Assembly (NCBI GenBank): GCA_030706605.1
Contig: JAUZOE010000020.1
Span: 1 to 64,000, forward strand
Source: Bacteroidota bacterium
Lineage (GTDB): Bacteria; Bacteroidota; Bacteroidia; Chitinophagales; Chitinophagaceae
DNA: 64,000 bases
Direction: 5' to 3'
The translations under genes and the position numbers were made by a program. The first letter of the stretch is position 1, and every line of letters starts with the position of its first letter. Below are positions 46,743-57,007 of this stretch, piece after piece. The notes below the pieces were generated by a model. That model had not been told where the DNA came from. It was given only the letters and a program-made list of their open reading frames with translations, and did no database searches.

Positions 46743-47753
46743 TTAAATAGTATCAGTAATAATTGCCTGTATCTGTTCAAATTCCAATAAAAAACCATCA
46801 TGTCCATATAGAGAATTAATAGCGTCCAATTTTCCGCCGGGCACATTGTCAGCAATAAATTGTTGTTCACTCAATGGAAAAAGGATGTCGGTATTTACAC
46901 CGATTACTGTTGTTTTCGCTTTTATTTGCTGTAGAGCATTTTCAATGCTTCCTCTGCCGCGACCTACATTGTGTGCATCCATTCCTTTGCTCAAATAATA
47001 GTAACTGAAAGCATTGAATCTTTTTCCTAATTTTTCGCCCTGGTATTTTTGATACGATTCGCTTTTGTAATTTTCAAGTTTGTCAATATGATGTTCACTT
47101 TGACTTGCATGGTAAGTATCGTAATGCCTGTAAGAAATTAATGCAATGCTCCTTGCGGCTTTCATTCCTTCTATTCCTGCATCGGCCTTTTTTTCTTTCC
47201 AGGTGCTGTCTGCTTCTATGCACATTCTTTGTGAAGCGTTAAATGCGATGCCCCAGGCAGAATGTCGTGCATTGGTGGCAATAGGAAAAATATATTCGAA
47301 TAAACCAGGTTCTTCAATGGCCCATTCCAATAATTGCTGCCCTCCCATGGAACCGCCTATTCCAATTTGTATTTTTTCTATTCCTAAATATTTTGTCAGC
47401 GGCTGATAAGTCCGTATCATATCCCGTGTAGTAAATAATGGGAAATCATGAAAATATGGCTCACCCGTTTCCGGATTTTTATCCAGTGGCCCTAAGCTTC
47501 CATAGCAGCTCCCGGGAATATTTACACAAACAATAAAATATTTTTCGGGATCAAATACTTTTCCGTTCCCAACTAACCCAGCCCACCATTCGGAGGCATT
47601 GCTATTGGCAGTAAGTGCATGAAAAATCCAAACCGTATTATCTTTTGTGCTATTCAATTTTCCGTAGGTAGTATAGGCCAAATGGTATTCGGGTAATATG
47701 TATCCGGATTCAAGAGTGAAGGGTTTCTCGGATTTGAAAATACGATGCGTCAA
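46743..47753 (-). CDS. metX: Homoserine O-acetyltransferase
   Basis: 336 aa alpha/beta-hydrolase-fold acyltransferase that activates homoserine with acetyl-CoA for methionine synthesis. The nucleophile elbow is GIGGSMGGQQLLEW, with AYTTYGKLN at the N-terminus and a C-terminal catalytic His in LYGHDGFLLE. The Asp of the triad is expected near GVNTDILFP. It lies 119 nt downstream of metY in the same direction, with a strong hairpin between them. The acyl donor preference (acetyl versus succinyl) is inferred from pairing with an O-acetylhomoserine sulfhydrylase. Confidence 0.9.
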   Translation of the reverse strand: MTHRIFKSEKPFTLESGYILPEYHLAYTTYGKLNSTKDNTVWIFHALTANSNASEWWAGLVGNGKVFDPEKYFIVCVNIPGSCYGSLGPLDKNPETGEPYFHDFPLFTTRDMIRTYQPLTKYLGIEKIQIGIGGSMGGQQLLEWAIEEPGLFEYIFPIATNARHSAWGIAFNASQRMCIEADSTWKEKKADAGIEGMKAARSIALISYRHYDTYHASQSEHHIDKLENYKSESYQKYQGEKLGKRFNAFSYYYLSKGMDAHNVGRGRGSIENALQQIKAKTTVIGVNTDILFPLSEQQFIADNVPGGKLDAINSLYGHDGFLLEFEQIQAIITDTI

Positions 47754-47799
47754 ATTCTTTTTGTTGAATTATGTTTAAGATAAAAGGAATTATAGCCCT

Positions 47800-47830
47800 A
47801 TCACCTGCAGTAAATTGTATTGCAGGTGAT
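47800..47830. promoter_or_regulatory. Intercistronic hairpin between metY and metX
   Basis: ATCACCTGCA (47800-47809) and TGCAGGTGAT (47821-47830) form a perfect 10-bp inverted repeat with an 11-nt loop. On the metYX transcript it lacks a U run, so it looks more like a stability or processing element than a terminator. Confidence 0.5.
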
Positions 47831-47872
47831 GAGATTATAATTCAGGGTGGAAAATTAAATTTTTCTTTTCAA

Positions 47873-49358
<1,486 letters not shown>

Positions 49359-49364
49359 ATCCTA

Positions 49365-49397
49365 CAAATATAGTAGGGAAAAGGTTATATCAACAAA
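49365..49397 (-). promoter_or_regulatory. Promoter of metY-metX
   Basis: On the minus strand TTTGTTG (49391-49397) is followed after 18 nt by TATATTTG (49365-49372), matching the Bacteroidota consensus. Confidence 0.65.
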
Positions 49398-49653
49398 TTT
49401 TTTTCTCATTCTTTTTTCCTAATGATCAAAATGCAATAGCCAAAGATTCAAAAATGGAGTGTAGGGAAGGAAAATAAGCTTTTATATAAAATTATTCTAC
49501 TGAGTTCTCACTTTTTTGCTGAGTGATGCAATCACTATTCTTGATTGCATTCATTTGCCCATACATAAATATTGACTCCAACAAAGGAAGGAAAACGAAC
49601 TAATTAAAAAAAAATGAAAACTTGTGCTAAATAGCTTAGGGATTGAAGTACAT
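49398..49653. other. Gene-free divergent region between metY and pgk
   Basis: No ORF of note. One inverted repeat, ATGCAATCA (49526-49534) with TGATTGCAT (49542-49550) and a 7-nt loop, may be a regulator site or hairpin. Otherwise the stretch is AT-rich and unremarkable. Confidence 0.5.
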
Positions 49654-49683
49654 TTTGGAAAAGGTTTAATTATCTTAATTTTG
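49654..49683 (+). promoter_or_regulatory. Promoter of pgk
   Basis: TTTG (49654-49657), 18-nt spacer, TAATTTTG (49676-49683). A leader of about 120 nt follows before the pgk ATG. Confidence 0.65.
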
Positions 49684-49811
49684 CTTCGTTTTTATGTATG
49701 GATAGGTAAACTATTTTCACTTTTTATAAAAATCATCTGAAAAAAGGACCCGATACTCCATCTATTTTGACACAAAGAATTTCCAATTTATTAAGTAATT
49801 AAAATTAATTC

Positions 49812-51011
49812 ATGTCTCAATTTTCCCAACACAATTTTAAGAATCAAAAAGCTCTTATAAGGGTTGATTTCAATGTGCCTCTTGATGAACATTTCAATAT
49901 TACAGACGATACAAGAATGAAGTCTGCTATTCTTACCATTAAAAAAGTGCTCAGCGATGGAGGCAGTGTTATCCTAATGTCCCATTTTGGCCGGCCAAAA
50001 AATGGACCAGAAGGCAAATTTTCATTAAAGCATTTGTTACCTCATTTGCAGGAATTACTAGGCGACGTAAAGATTGCATTTGCTGATGATTGTATAGGAA
50101 ATGATGCTCAACAAAAAGCTCATGATCTAAAACCTGGCGAAGTATTGTTACTGGAGAATTTACGTTTTTATAAAGAAGAAGAAAAAGGTGATGAGGCTTT
50201 TGCAAAAAAATTAAGTGAACTTGGAGATATCTATGTAAATGATGCATTTGGTACTGCACACCGGGCACATGCTTCCACTGCAGTGATTGCAAAATATTTT
50301 TCTGCCGACAAGAAAATGTTTGGCTTGTTGATGGAAGCAGAGGTGGCAAATGCAGAAAAGGTAATGCACAAATCTGAGAAGCCATTTCTGGCAATAATTG
50401 GTGGTGCAAAGGTTTCCGATAAAATCCTGATTATTGAAAATTTATTGGAAAGAGCAACAGATATTATAATTGGTGGTGGAATGGCTTACACTTTTATGAA
50501 AGCCATGGGTGGCAAAATAGGTAATTCTCTTTGTGAGGATGACAGGCTTGATAAAGCAAGTGAGTTACTAAAGAAGGCAGAAGAAAAAGGTGTTTGTATA
50601 CACCTGCCGGCCGATTCGATTATCGCTGATAAGTTCGACGCGGCAGCAAACATATCAGGTGCTTTAAGTAATGATATCCCCGACGGATGGATGGGACTGG
50701 ATATAGGTGAGATGGCTTGTGAAACATTTAAAGGAGTTATTCATCATTCCAAAACCATTTTATGGAATGGTCCGATGGGAGTTTTTGAAATGAAAAATTT
50801 TCAACATGGAACAAAGACGATTGCTTTAGCGGTTGCTGAGGCTACAGCTAATGGTGCGTTCAGCCTCGTAGGCGGTGGTGATAGTGTAGCCGCCGTAAAT
50901 GAATTTGACCTGGCAGATAAAGTAAGTTATGTTTCTACCGGCGGCGGCGCTTTATTAGAATATTTTGAAGGAAAAGAATTGCCGGGCATAAAAGCGATCA
51001 GGGAATCATAA
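49812..51011 (+). CDS. pgk: Phosphoglycerate kinase
   Basis: 399 aa glycolytic enzyme moving phosphate between 1,3-bisphosphoglycerate and ADP. The N-domain has the signature [12 protein letters not shown], then [17 protein letters not shown]. The hinge and nucleotide domain show [20 protein letters not shown] and the terminal [13 protein letters not shown]...[10 protein letters not shown]. Length is normal. It is a single gene with its own promoter and a long leader. An inverted repeat spans its end (CGATCA/TGATCG), but the following T run is weak. Confidence 0.97.
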   Translation: MSQFSQHNFKNQKALIRVDFNVPLDEHFNITDDTRMKSAILTIKKVLSDGGSVILMSHFGRPKNGPEGKFSLKHLLPHLQELLGDVKIAFADDCIGNDAQQKAHDLKPGEVLLLENLRFYKEEEKGDEAFAKKLSELGDIYVNDAFGTAHRAHASTAVIAKYFSADKKMFGLLMEAEVANAEKVMHKSEKPFLAIIGGAKVSDKILIIENLLERATDIIIGGGMAYTFMKAMGGKIGNSLCEDDRLDKASELLKKAEEKGVCIHLPADSIIADKFDAAANISGALSNDIPDGWMGLDIGEMACETFKGVIHHSKTILWNGPMGVFEMKNFQHGTKTIALAVAEATANGAFSLVGGGDSVAAVNEFDLADKVSYVSTGGGALLEYFEGKELPGIKAIRES

Positions 51012-51112
51012 TGACATCTCTTGTGATCGTTTAAAAAAAATCATTGATATTTGACCGACTTTTTATATATTATCAATTAATTCATTTTAATTTCTTATTA
51101 AAAATAATCAAC

Positions 51113-51703
51113 ATGAAATCAAGAACAGCCTTATATGTAATTCTTGGAATTGTAGTACTTATATTCTTTTGGGGATGTGGCGCTTATAATGGTTTGATCG
51201 GTGTGGATCAGGAAGTAAAAACCAAATGGAGTAATGTGGAAACTAATTATCAAAGGAGAACTGATCTGTATAATAGCGTAATAAAAACTATTGAAGGATC
51301 TGCCAATTTTGAAAAAGGGACTCTGACAGAAGTCGTGCAGGCACGTGCAAAAGCTACTTCCATAACTGTTGATGCCAATGATCCAAAATCATTAGAGGCG
51401 TATCAAAATGCACAGGCAGGTTTGCAAAGTTCTTTTAGCAAATTGTTAGCAGTAGTTGAAAACTATCCTGATCTCAAAACAACTGCAGCTTTCCAGGGTT
51501 TTCAAACGCAAATTGAAGGAACTGAGAACCGGATTAATGTTGCCCGGCAGGATTATAACGCTGCTGTTCAAACCTATAATCTAAAGGTAAAAACATTCCC
51601 TAATAATATTTTTTCCGGCATCTTCGGATACCATGAAAAACCTTTTTATAAAGCGGATCCTGGTAGCGAGAAAGCCCCTGATGTGAAGTTTGATATTAAA
51701 TAA
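51113..51703 (+). CDS. LemA family protein
   Basis: 196 aa from the ATG at 51113, which begins directly before the membrane segment (MKSRTALYVILGIVVLIFFWG). An upstream in-frame ATG at 51044 would add 23 residues of AT-rich sequence and is less likely. One N-terminal membrane helix is followed by the LemA alpha-helical domain, with VDQEVKTKWSNVETNYQRRTDL and ARQDYNAAVQTYN. Function of the family is not known in molecular terms. It leads a LemA-TPM-TPM group, a frequent arrangement in Bacteroidota. Confidence 0.9.
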   Translation: MKSRTALYVILGIVVLIFFWGCGAYNGLIGVDQEVKTKWSNVETNYQRRTDLYNSVIKTIEGSANFEKGTLTEVVQARAKATSITVDANDPKSLEAYQNAQAGLQSSFSKLLAVVENYPDLKTTAAFQGFQTQIEGTENRINVARQDYNAAVQTYNLKVKTFPNNIFSGIFGYHEKPFYKADPGSEKAPDVKFDIK

Positions 51704-51704
51704 A

Positions 51705-52172
51705 ATGCTAAGTAACATGCGGCTTTTTTCCAGAAATAAAAGTTTTTTTTCCCAGGAAGAAAATGACAAAATTGTTCAATCAATCCAGGATGCTGAAAGG
51801 CAAACCAGCGGAGAGATACGAATATTTGTAGAAAGCCGCTGCAAATATGTGGATCCATTAGACAGGGCGGTAGAAATTTTTAACAATTTGCAAATGGAAA
51901 AAACAGAATTGCGAAATGGCGTTCTTTTTTACATTGCTATAAAAGACAAACAATTAGCCATTTTTGCCGATAAAGGGATCCATGAAGCTACCGGCGATAA
52001 ACATTGGAAAGAAGTGGTGCAGCAGATACTTTCGGTTTTTAGTAAAGAAAGTGTAGTGGCGGGCATTACTTCCTGCATCACTAAAATTGGCGAGGCGCTT
52101 AAAAGTCATTTTCCATATGATAGTGAAACTGATAAAAATGAACTTCCCGATGAAATTATTTTTGGCAAATAG
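51705..52172 (+). CDS. TPM domain-containing protein (cytoplasmic)
   Basis: About 155 aa. TPM domain (YgcG/TLP18.3 fold) with the core NGVLFYIAIKDKQLAIFADKGIHEATGDKHW. No signal peptide or membrane helix is seen, unlike its neighbour. Starts 1 nt after the LemA stop, so translation is coupled. Some TPM proteins have phosphatase activity or act in membrane-protein quality control; the role here is unknown. Confidence 0.82.
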   Translation: MLSNMRLFSRNKSFFSQEENDKIVQSIQDAERQTSGEIRIFVESRCKYVDPLDRAVEIFNNLQMEKTELRNGVLFYIAIKDKQLAIFADKGIHEATGDKHWKEVVQQILSVFSKESVVAGITSCITKIGEALKSHFPYDSETDKNELPDEIIFGK

Positions 52173-52192
52173 CATCGTGTAATAATCCTTCC

Positions 52193-52972
52193 ATGAAAAA
52201 TATTTTTTTACTGCTTTTCCTTTTTAGTTTTCAATCGCTTTTAGCACAAAAAATTGAGAACAGGCCCGAACCTCCGAAGGCAGTAAATGACTTTGGAAAT
52301 TTTTTGGAGCCATTTCAGAGGGAGGCATTAGAGCAAAAACTGGATGCTTATAACGATTCCACCTCTTCTGCTATTGTAATCATAACTGTACCTGATTTGC
52401 AGGGGTATGATATTCCCCAAATTTCTTTAAAATATTTACGGGAATGGGGTATAGGCGCTAAAGATAAGAATAATGGTGTCTTAATATTAGTGTCAAAAGC
52501 AGAAAAGAAGGCCCGGATAGAAACGGGCTTTGGTATGGAAGGTGTTCTTCCTGATATACTTTGCAAACAGATCATTGATGAAAGAATGATTCCGTATTTT
52601 AAACAGGACGATTATTATGCGGGCTTTAATAATGCAGTAGATGCAATTATCCAGGCTGCGGCAGGAGAGTATAAAGCAGATCCTAATGCCCAAAAAACCG
52701 GGCGACCTTCTGTAGGTACCATCATTATTCTTGCTGTAATTTTCTTCATTATTATCGGCCTTTTTTCAGGCGGTGGTGGAGGCGGTGGAGGCTCCTATAT
52801 GAGCAGGAAAGGTTCCAAAAATTTTATGGGCGCATTGCCGTGGTTTTTATTAGGCTCAATGATGGGCGGTGGCGGCGGAAGAGATGGTGGCGGCGGTGGT
52901 TTTGGCGGAGGAGGATTTGGCGGATTCGGTGGCGGAGGAGGAGGTGGTGGAGGTGCCAGTGGTGGTTGGTAA
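52193..52972 (+). CDS. TPM domain-containing protein with Gly-rich C-terminus (YgcG-like)
   Basis: 259 aa with signal peptide (residues 1-18, cleavage after LLA), a TPM domain at about 28-150 (VNDFGNFLEPFQREALEQKL, NNGVLILVSKAEKKARIETGFGMEG), a membrane helix at about 175-195 (TIIILAVIFFIIIGLF), and a tail of almost pure glycine with Phe and Ser. The Gly-rich tail is usual for this family. Third gene of the LemA-TPM-TPM group, 20 nt after the preceding gene. Confidence 0.88.
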   Translation: MKNIFLLLFLFSFQSLLAQKIENRPEPPKAVNDFGNFLEPFQREALEQKLDAYNDSTSSAIVIITVPDLQGYDIPQISLKYLREWGIGAKDKNNGVLILVSKAEKKARIETGFGMEGVLPDILCKQIIDERMIPYFKQDDYYAGFNNAVDAIIQAAAGEYKADPNAQKTGRPSVGTIIILAVIFFIIIGLFSGGGGGGGGSYMSRKGSKNFMGALPWFLLGSMMGGGGGRDGGGGGFGGGGFGGFGGGGGGGGGASGGW

Positions 52973-53072
52973 TGCTAGGCATATGTCTTTTCTCTCCTAA
53001 AAATGCTTCGATATCAATTGATGAAATTTGATTTATAGTTCAAGTAGTTTATGAGATAGTGAAGGCGAAATC

Positions 53073-53786
53073 TCATTTTACTTTAAATGCTGCAAAATAA
53101 TAATTGTTGGCAGCTCCTATTAATTCGAGGTTAAAATAGGAGGAATCAATAAAATTTTGATACGCCATAAACTCATGGGTAGGTACTACAAATTCATCGA
53201 AGAGAATAATATCGCCTTCTTTTAAAAAAGGAGCAAGGCTTGTTAAAGTAAATAAAGTTGCCGTGTATAAGTCGGCATCCATCATTATTACGGTCTTCTT
53301 TGCATTATTAAAATTCTTTAAAAATCCCGGGAGTGTTTGCTGGAATAATCCCTGTAAAAATTTCCCCCTGTCATCTTTTATTTTAGGAATATCGTTGTTG
53401 GTGTTGAAAGTTCCTTTTTTAAATGGCCCAAAATCTTCAGGTAAGCCGGTAAAAGTATCAAAACCATAAAAACGTGATGCAGCATTGGTGTTTTTTGTCA
53501 TCCACCAGGTAAATGATTCACCATTGGCCACGCCGAATTCAAGATAATTGATTTCTGTATCCAGGCCTTCTTTTTCAATTATATAATTATAAAGATCGTA
53601 TCGTTTGTTATAATCCCATTTGGAAGGAAAATCATTAAAACTGATTTTTTGATGAGTATTGGCCCATTTGGAAATTTTATTCATCCACAACAACTGTATC
53701 AAAAAACCATTGAGCCACGAAAAAAAAATATGAAGCTTCAGGCGGATAAATGTCGTTTTTAAAAAACGGAATGTTTTTAATTTCAT
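53073..53786 (-). CDS. Class I SAM-dependent methyltransferase (TylF/MycF-like)
   Basis: 237 aa. The SAM-binding motif I is NYLEFGVANGESFTWW, with motif II region RFYGFDTFTGLPEDFG and the acidic VIMMDADLYTATLFTL, typical of macrocin O-methyltransferase (TylF) relatives that methylate sugar hydroxyls using a metal. There is an N-terminal hydrophobic stretch of about 15 residues (LHIFFSWLNGFLIQLLW). No glycosyltransferase cluster is adjacent, so the substrate is unknown. It is 15 nt downstream of the LD-carboxypeptidase gene in the same direction. Confidence 0.8.
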   Translation of the reverse strand: MKLKTFRFLKTTFIRLKLHIFFSWLNGFLIQLLWMNKISKWANTHQKISFNDFPSKWDYNKRYDLYNYIIEKEGLDTEINYLEFGVANGESFTWWMTKNTNAASRFYGFDTFTGLPEDFGPFKKGTFNTNNDIPKIKDDRGKFLQGLFQQTLPGFLKNFNNAKKTVIMMDADLYTATLFTLTSLAPFLKEGDIILFDEFVVPTHEFMAYQNFIDSSYFNLELIGAANNYYFAAFKVK

Positions 53787-53801
53787 GGCGCAAATATCGT
53801 A

Positions 53802-54710
53802 CTATGATTCTTTTAATTCTACAGAAGTTGCAGATACATTTAGTTTATATTTTACACCCGTTTTTAAGGGAAAATTTTCTTTTTCATGGCTTACCGGGAA
53901 ATCAAAGCATACAGGATAATCGTATTCTTTCACTAAATCTTTGATCACTTCTTCAGTAGTTTGTCCAAATGGAATATTGGTATCTTTCATTTCTGTGAAT
54001 TTTCCGACAATTAATCCTTTAAGATTATCCAGTTTCCCATTACGTTTTAATTGATACATCATTCTGTCCACATTATAAATATATTCACCTACATCTTCTA
54101 TAAACAGAATTTTATTTTTTGTATTTAAATCAGAAGTGGTGCCGATTAAATGCGTAAGAAGAGATAAATTGCCTCCTACTAAAATACCTGATGTTTTTCC
54201 TGGTTGATTCAGAATATTTCCCTCCGTATTATAATGAGCATTTCTGCCCAGCAAAACATCATGAAGGCTTAGTATATATGGGTTTGTAAATTCTCCGTCG
54301 TTAAAAGCTGCAGCCATTGGTGCATGTAAAGCAGCGATTTTATAATTGGTATATAAGTGGCTATGCAAGACAGTAATATCACTAAAACCGATGATCCATT
54401 TGGGGTGCTGTTTGAATTTTTTGAAATTCAGCCTGTCAATTATTCTTCCCATTCCATAGCCTCCTCTGGCACAGAATATGGCATTTATATTTTTATCGTC
54501 CATCATGTGTTGCAGATCAGCCAATCGTTCATCATCCGTTCCTGAAAAATAATGAAACTGGTGTCCCGGCGTATTCCCTATAATAACTTTAAACCCCCAT
54601 CCGGTAAGTGTTTTAATGCAAGTTTGATATTTTTCGGCAGGCATATATCCCGAAGGACAAACTATTCCAATGGTATCGCCGGGTTTTAAATAAGGTGGTA
54701 TAATAGTCAT
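53802..54710 (-). CDS. LD-carboxypeptidase (peptidase family S66)
   Basis: 302 aa cytoplasmic muramoyl-tetrapeptide carboxypeptidase-like protein that trims the terminal D-alanine from peptidoglycan tetrapeptides during recycling. The Ser-Glu-His triad can be seen: S110 in IIGFSDITVLH, Glu in LFIEDVGEY, and His in FPVSHEKENFPL. Length fits LdcA. No signal peptide. Its upstream neighbour is a paralogue of similar layout but with an N-terminal extension. Confidence 0.9.
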   Translation of the reverse strand: MTIIPPYLKPGDTIGIVCPSGYMPAEKYQTCIKTLTGWGFKVIIGNTPGHQFHYFSGTDDERLADLQHMMDDKNINAIFCARGGYGMGRIIDRLNFKKFKQHPKWIIGFSDITVLHSHLYTNYKIAALHAPMAAAFNDGEFTNPYILSLHDVLLGRNAHYNTEGNILNQPGKTSGILVGGNLSLLTHLIGTTSDLNTKNKILFIEDVGEYIYNVDRMMYQLKRNGKLDNLKGLIVGKFTEMKDTNIPFGQTTEEVIKDLVKEYDYPVCFDFPVSHEKENFPLKTGVKYKLNVSATSVELKES

Positions 54711-54755
54711 ATAATATTTTTTCCAGAGTGCAATTATCTTCTTTTGGGTGAGGCT

Positions 54756-55778
54756 TTATTCAATACATTTTAGCACCGTTCCCTCTTCTGAAACATGCAG
54801 TCTGTATTTCATTCCACATTTCAGGGCGTAGTTTTCTTTTACGTGTCCTACCGGGAAATCAAAACAAACTGGATAATGGTATTTATTTACTTTTTCCATT
54901 ACCATATCATAAATGGTTTTTCCAAACTCTTCACCTGGATCATCAGGTTTTATTCTGAATCTTCCGATGACCAATCCTTTAAGCCTGTCTAATTTTCTGC
55001 TTCGCTTTAAATTCCACAGCATGCTGTCAATCTTGTAAAGATATTCTCCCACATCTTCAATAAATAAAATTTTTCCTTCTGTATGTAAATTTGAAATACT
55101 GCCGGTAAGGTCTTGAATAATAGACAAATTTCCTCCGACCAGGTCACCGATGCCCTCCCCATAGCGGTTATTCTCATTTGGCGACCGTTCATATTTCATC
55201 TTTTCTCCTACGAGACATTGCCTGATAGAATCAATTGAATCTATTTGTGTTTGTTCGGCACTTGCAAAATCATCCGGGAAGCTATTACACATTTTTGAAT
55301 GAATGGTGGCAATTCCATAATTATGATTGATATGTACATGAAAAACTGTGGCATCACTGAAACCGATAATCCATTTTGGTTTTTTTTCAAATTGAGTAAA
55401 ATCTATTTTGTCAATAATCCGCACAGCGCCATATCCGCCGCGGCCCAGCATGATTGCTTTGATGGAAGAGTTGTCAAGCATTTGTTGCAAATCTTTTGTT
55501 CTTTCCTCATCCGTTCCGGCAAAAGTAAAATCTTTGGCGCCAACCGTATTCCCAATTTGGATATTAAAGCCCCATTCTTTCATTTTGTTGATTGCGGACT
55601 GACATTCTTCAAGGCTGATATATCCGGACGGGCATGCGATTCCTATTGTATCACCGGGTTTTAAATAGCGGGGAATTTTTCGCAGGGCTGGATGGTTATC
55701 AATTTTTTTGTCATTGGTGAAAGCAGAGGCTACAGCAGCTAAAGGAACTACCGATGACAGGAAATCTTTTCGGTTCAT
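54756..55778 (-). CDS. LD-carboxypeptidase (peptidase family S66), exported paralogue
   Basis: 340 aa, paralogous to the next gene (GFSDATVFH with S141, LFIEDVGEYLYKID, FPVGHVKENYAL). An N-terminal extension MNRKDFLSSVVPLAAVASAF looks like an export signal, so this copy probably acts in the periplasm while the other acts in the cytoplasm. The arrangement indicates a tandem duplication followed by a change of location. Its start is 22 nt from the left end of the transposon, so the element lies in the former metG-proximal gap. Confidence 0.88.
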   Translation of the reverse strand: MNRKDFLSSVVPLAAVASAFTNDKKIDNHPALRKIPRYLKPGDTIGIACPSGYISLEECQSAINKMKEWGFNIQIGNTVGAKDFTFAGTDEERTKDLQQMLDNSSIKAIMLGRGGYGAVRIIDKIDFTQFEKKPKWIIGFSDATVFHVHINHNYGIATIHSKMCNSFPDDFASAEQTQIDSIDSIRQCLVGEKMKYERSPNENNRYGEGIGDLVGGNLSIIQDLTGSISNLHTEGKILFIEDVGEYLYKIDSMLWNLKRSRKLDRLKGLVIGRFRIKPDDPGEEFGKTIYDMVMEKVNKYHYPVCFDFPVGHVKENYALKCGMKYRLHVSEEGTVLKCIE

Positions 55779-55791
55779 GAATTAAAATTAG

Positions 55792-55799
55792 GGAAATTC
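55792..55799 (+). repeat. Target site duplication, left copy
   Basis: GGAAATTC immediately outside the left terminal inverted repeat. The same 8 bp lie immediately outside the right end at 59366-59373. Confidence 0.85.
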
Positions 55800-55818
55800 G
55801 GTAGTGTCTCAGTTTGAA
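55800..55818 (+). repeat. Left terminal inverted repeat (19 bp)
   Basis: GGTAGTGTCTCAGTTTGAA, the exact reverse complement of 59347-59365. Confidence 0.93.
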
Positions 55819-55836
55819 TTTATTTTATTTTTTAGA

Positions 55837-55870
55837 TGCTTGACCGTGTAAGCAATAGTTTGTAAATTTG
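55837..55870 (+). promoter_or_regulatory. Promoter-operator module of the KGG gene
   Basis: The repeat TGCTTGACCGTGTAAGCA (55837-55854) contains TTG at 55840-55842. After exactly 20 nt comes TAAATTTG (55863-55870), and the ATG follows 3 nt later, predicting an almost leaderless mRNA. The same layout is found before the transposase. Confidence 0.6.
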
Positions 55871-55873
55871 CTT

Positions 55874-56113
55874 ATGGCAAAAATAAAACGTCCCACCGAT
55901 ACAAACCAAAGAGCAAAAAGTATAGTTGATATTGCTACTGGTGAAGTTACTGAAACTCCTGAAGAAATAGATGCTATTAAAGCTGCTGCATCTGCATTAG
56001 GTCGCAAAGGTGGCTTAAAAGGTGGTAAAGCAAGGGCTAAGGCTTTATCTTCAAAAAGAAGGTCGGAAATCGCTAAAAAGGCTGCTGCTGCAAGGTGGAA
56101 TAAGAAAGATTAG
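55874..56113 (+). CDS. Small basic KGG-rich protein of unknown function
   Basis: 79 aa from the ATG at 55874 (a TTG six bases earlier is less likely). An acidic first half (DIATGEVTETPEEIDAIKAA) is followed by a Lys/Arg/Gly/Ala-rich half (ALGRKGGLKGGKARAKALSS, KAAAARWNKK), which looks like a nucleic-acid-binding tail, loosely histone-H1-like. I do not know a defined function. It is the first gene inside the transposon, with a repeat-overlapped promoter matching that of the transposase, so the two may be controlled together. Its stop overlaps the stop of the SecB-like gene by 4 nt. Confidence 0.7.
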   Translation: MAKIKRPTDTNQRAKSIVDIATGEVTETPEEIDAIKAAASALGRKGGLKGGKARAKALSSKRRSEIAKKAAAARWNKKD

Positions 56114-56565
56114 GCATTCAAGGCTTCACTTTTTTCTTCTTTCATTGTATCCATGAAAATAATAGGCATTATTGCGTTTGCTAAATATGTCCCTCTAAAC
56201 TCTGAAAAGATTATTCCTCTGGTCGTAGATAATGCAACAGGCCTAAGCAATTTTTCTAATTCTACTGGTATATTATATAAACCATTGTCTTCTTTTTTGG
56301 CAATTATTTCATCAAAATTTTCGATACTAAATAAACATGCCGCTTTTATTTCTGCCAGCCTTTCGGACGTGGTCAATTCGTTTATCTTTACTGTTACGAC
56401 TGGCATTAAAATTTTTTGGTCAGCAATAACTTTTGATTCAACTTTAATTTCAAAATTATACTCAACTATTCCCACAGGAAAATTAGCCGGTCTTTCGACC
56501 ATGCTTTTAGACATAATGTCTATACCAATAAATTTAATATTAATATTTAATTCTTTTTTATCCAT
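56110..56565 (-). CDS. SecB-like chaperone of a toxin-antitoxin-chaperone module
   Basis: 151 aa. The order of elements resembles SecB: an N-terminal strand (NINIKFIGIDIMSKSM), long paired strands (YNFEIKVESKVIADQKILMP, VVTVKINE), then AEIKAACLFSIENF, and a C-terminal helix region with ALSTTRGIIFSEFRGTYLANAIMPIIF, which corresponds to the SecB segment with the conserved RG and P. In TAC systems such a chaperone folds and protects the antitoxin. It overlaps the XRE gene by 8 nt and is last in a toxin-antitoxin-chaperone order. The family call is from pattern only, so moderate confidence. Confidence 0.65.
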   Translation of the reverse strand: MDKKELNINIKFIGIDIMSKSMVERPANFPVGIVEYNFEIKVESKVIADQKILMPVVTVKINELTTSERLAEIKAACLFSIENFDEIIAKKEDNGLYNIPVELEKLLRPVALSTTRGIIFSEFRGTYLANAIMPIIFMDTMKEEKSEALNA

Positions 56566-57004
56566 GTACCGCTTCTCTATTTATAGATGCTGAATAAGAA
56601 TTAATGTTACCAATTAGAGTTTCTAATGTTTTAATGGATTCTTTATTAACATGGAACGGGGCGGCACTATTTATAGAAAGATGGTAGTCAATAGTTTTTG
56701 TATTTGATACATTTATTGACCCTGTAGTTATGGCATCTTCTTTAATATAATTTTCCAAGTCAATGTAATTTACAATTGGAATTTTTCCACATGCTAATGA
56801 TAATTCAATTAGTTTATTTATTTTATGATTAAAATCTCCATTTAAAATTTGAGTTACATATCCCTTTGTTACGTGTAATTCCTTTGCAAGCTGACTTCTG
56901 TTTATATTTTTATTCTTCATGTATTTATTGATAACACCATATAAGTCATTCTGCCATTGAACAAGCCAATAGTTAGGGCTTCTAAGCACTTTATCTCTTT
57001 TCAT
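56558..57004 (-). CDS. XRE-family antitoxin (HigA-like) with C-terminal extension
   Basis: 148 aa. A Cro/C1 helix-turn-helix lies at about residues 27-72 (INRSQLAKELHVTKGYVTQI, LNGDFNHKINKLIELSLACG). The last 70 residues are unlike ordinary HigA and are polar and probably disordered, which fits a chaperone-addiction tail as found in antitoxins of TAC systems. It starts 3 nt after the toxin-like gene and overlaps the SecB-like gene by 8 nt. It probably binds the inverted repeat at 57409-57434 to repress the operon (inference). Confidence 0.75.
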   Translation of the reverse strand: MKRDKVLRSPNYWLVQWQNDLYGVINKYMKNKNINRSQLAKELHVTKGYVTQILNGDFNHKINKLIELSLACGKIPIVNYIDLENYIKEDAITTGSINVSNTKTIDYHLSINSAAPFHVNKESIKTLETLIGNINSYSASINREAVHG

Positions 57005-57007
57005 AAT

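Noticed and set aside
50995-51045. Terminator after pgk
   Set aside because: The CGATCA/TGATCG arms are short, lie partly in the coding end, and are followed by A rather than T runs.
52760-52970. GGT/GGC-rich repeats suggesting a tandem DNA repeat or CRISPR-like array
   Set aside because: The repeats encode the Gly-rich tail of the TPM protein and have irregular units. No CRISPR array or cas gene is seen in the window.
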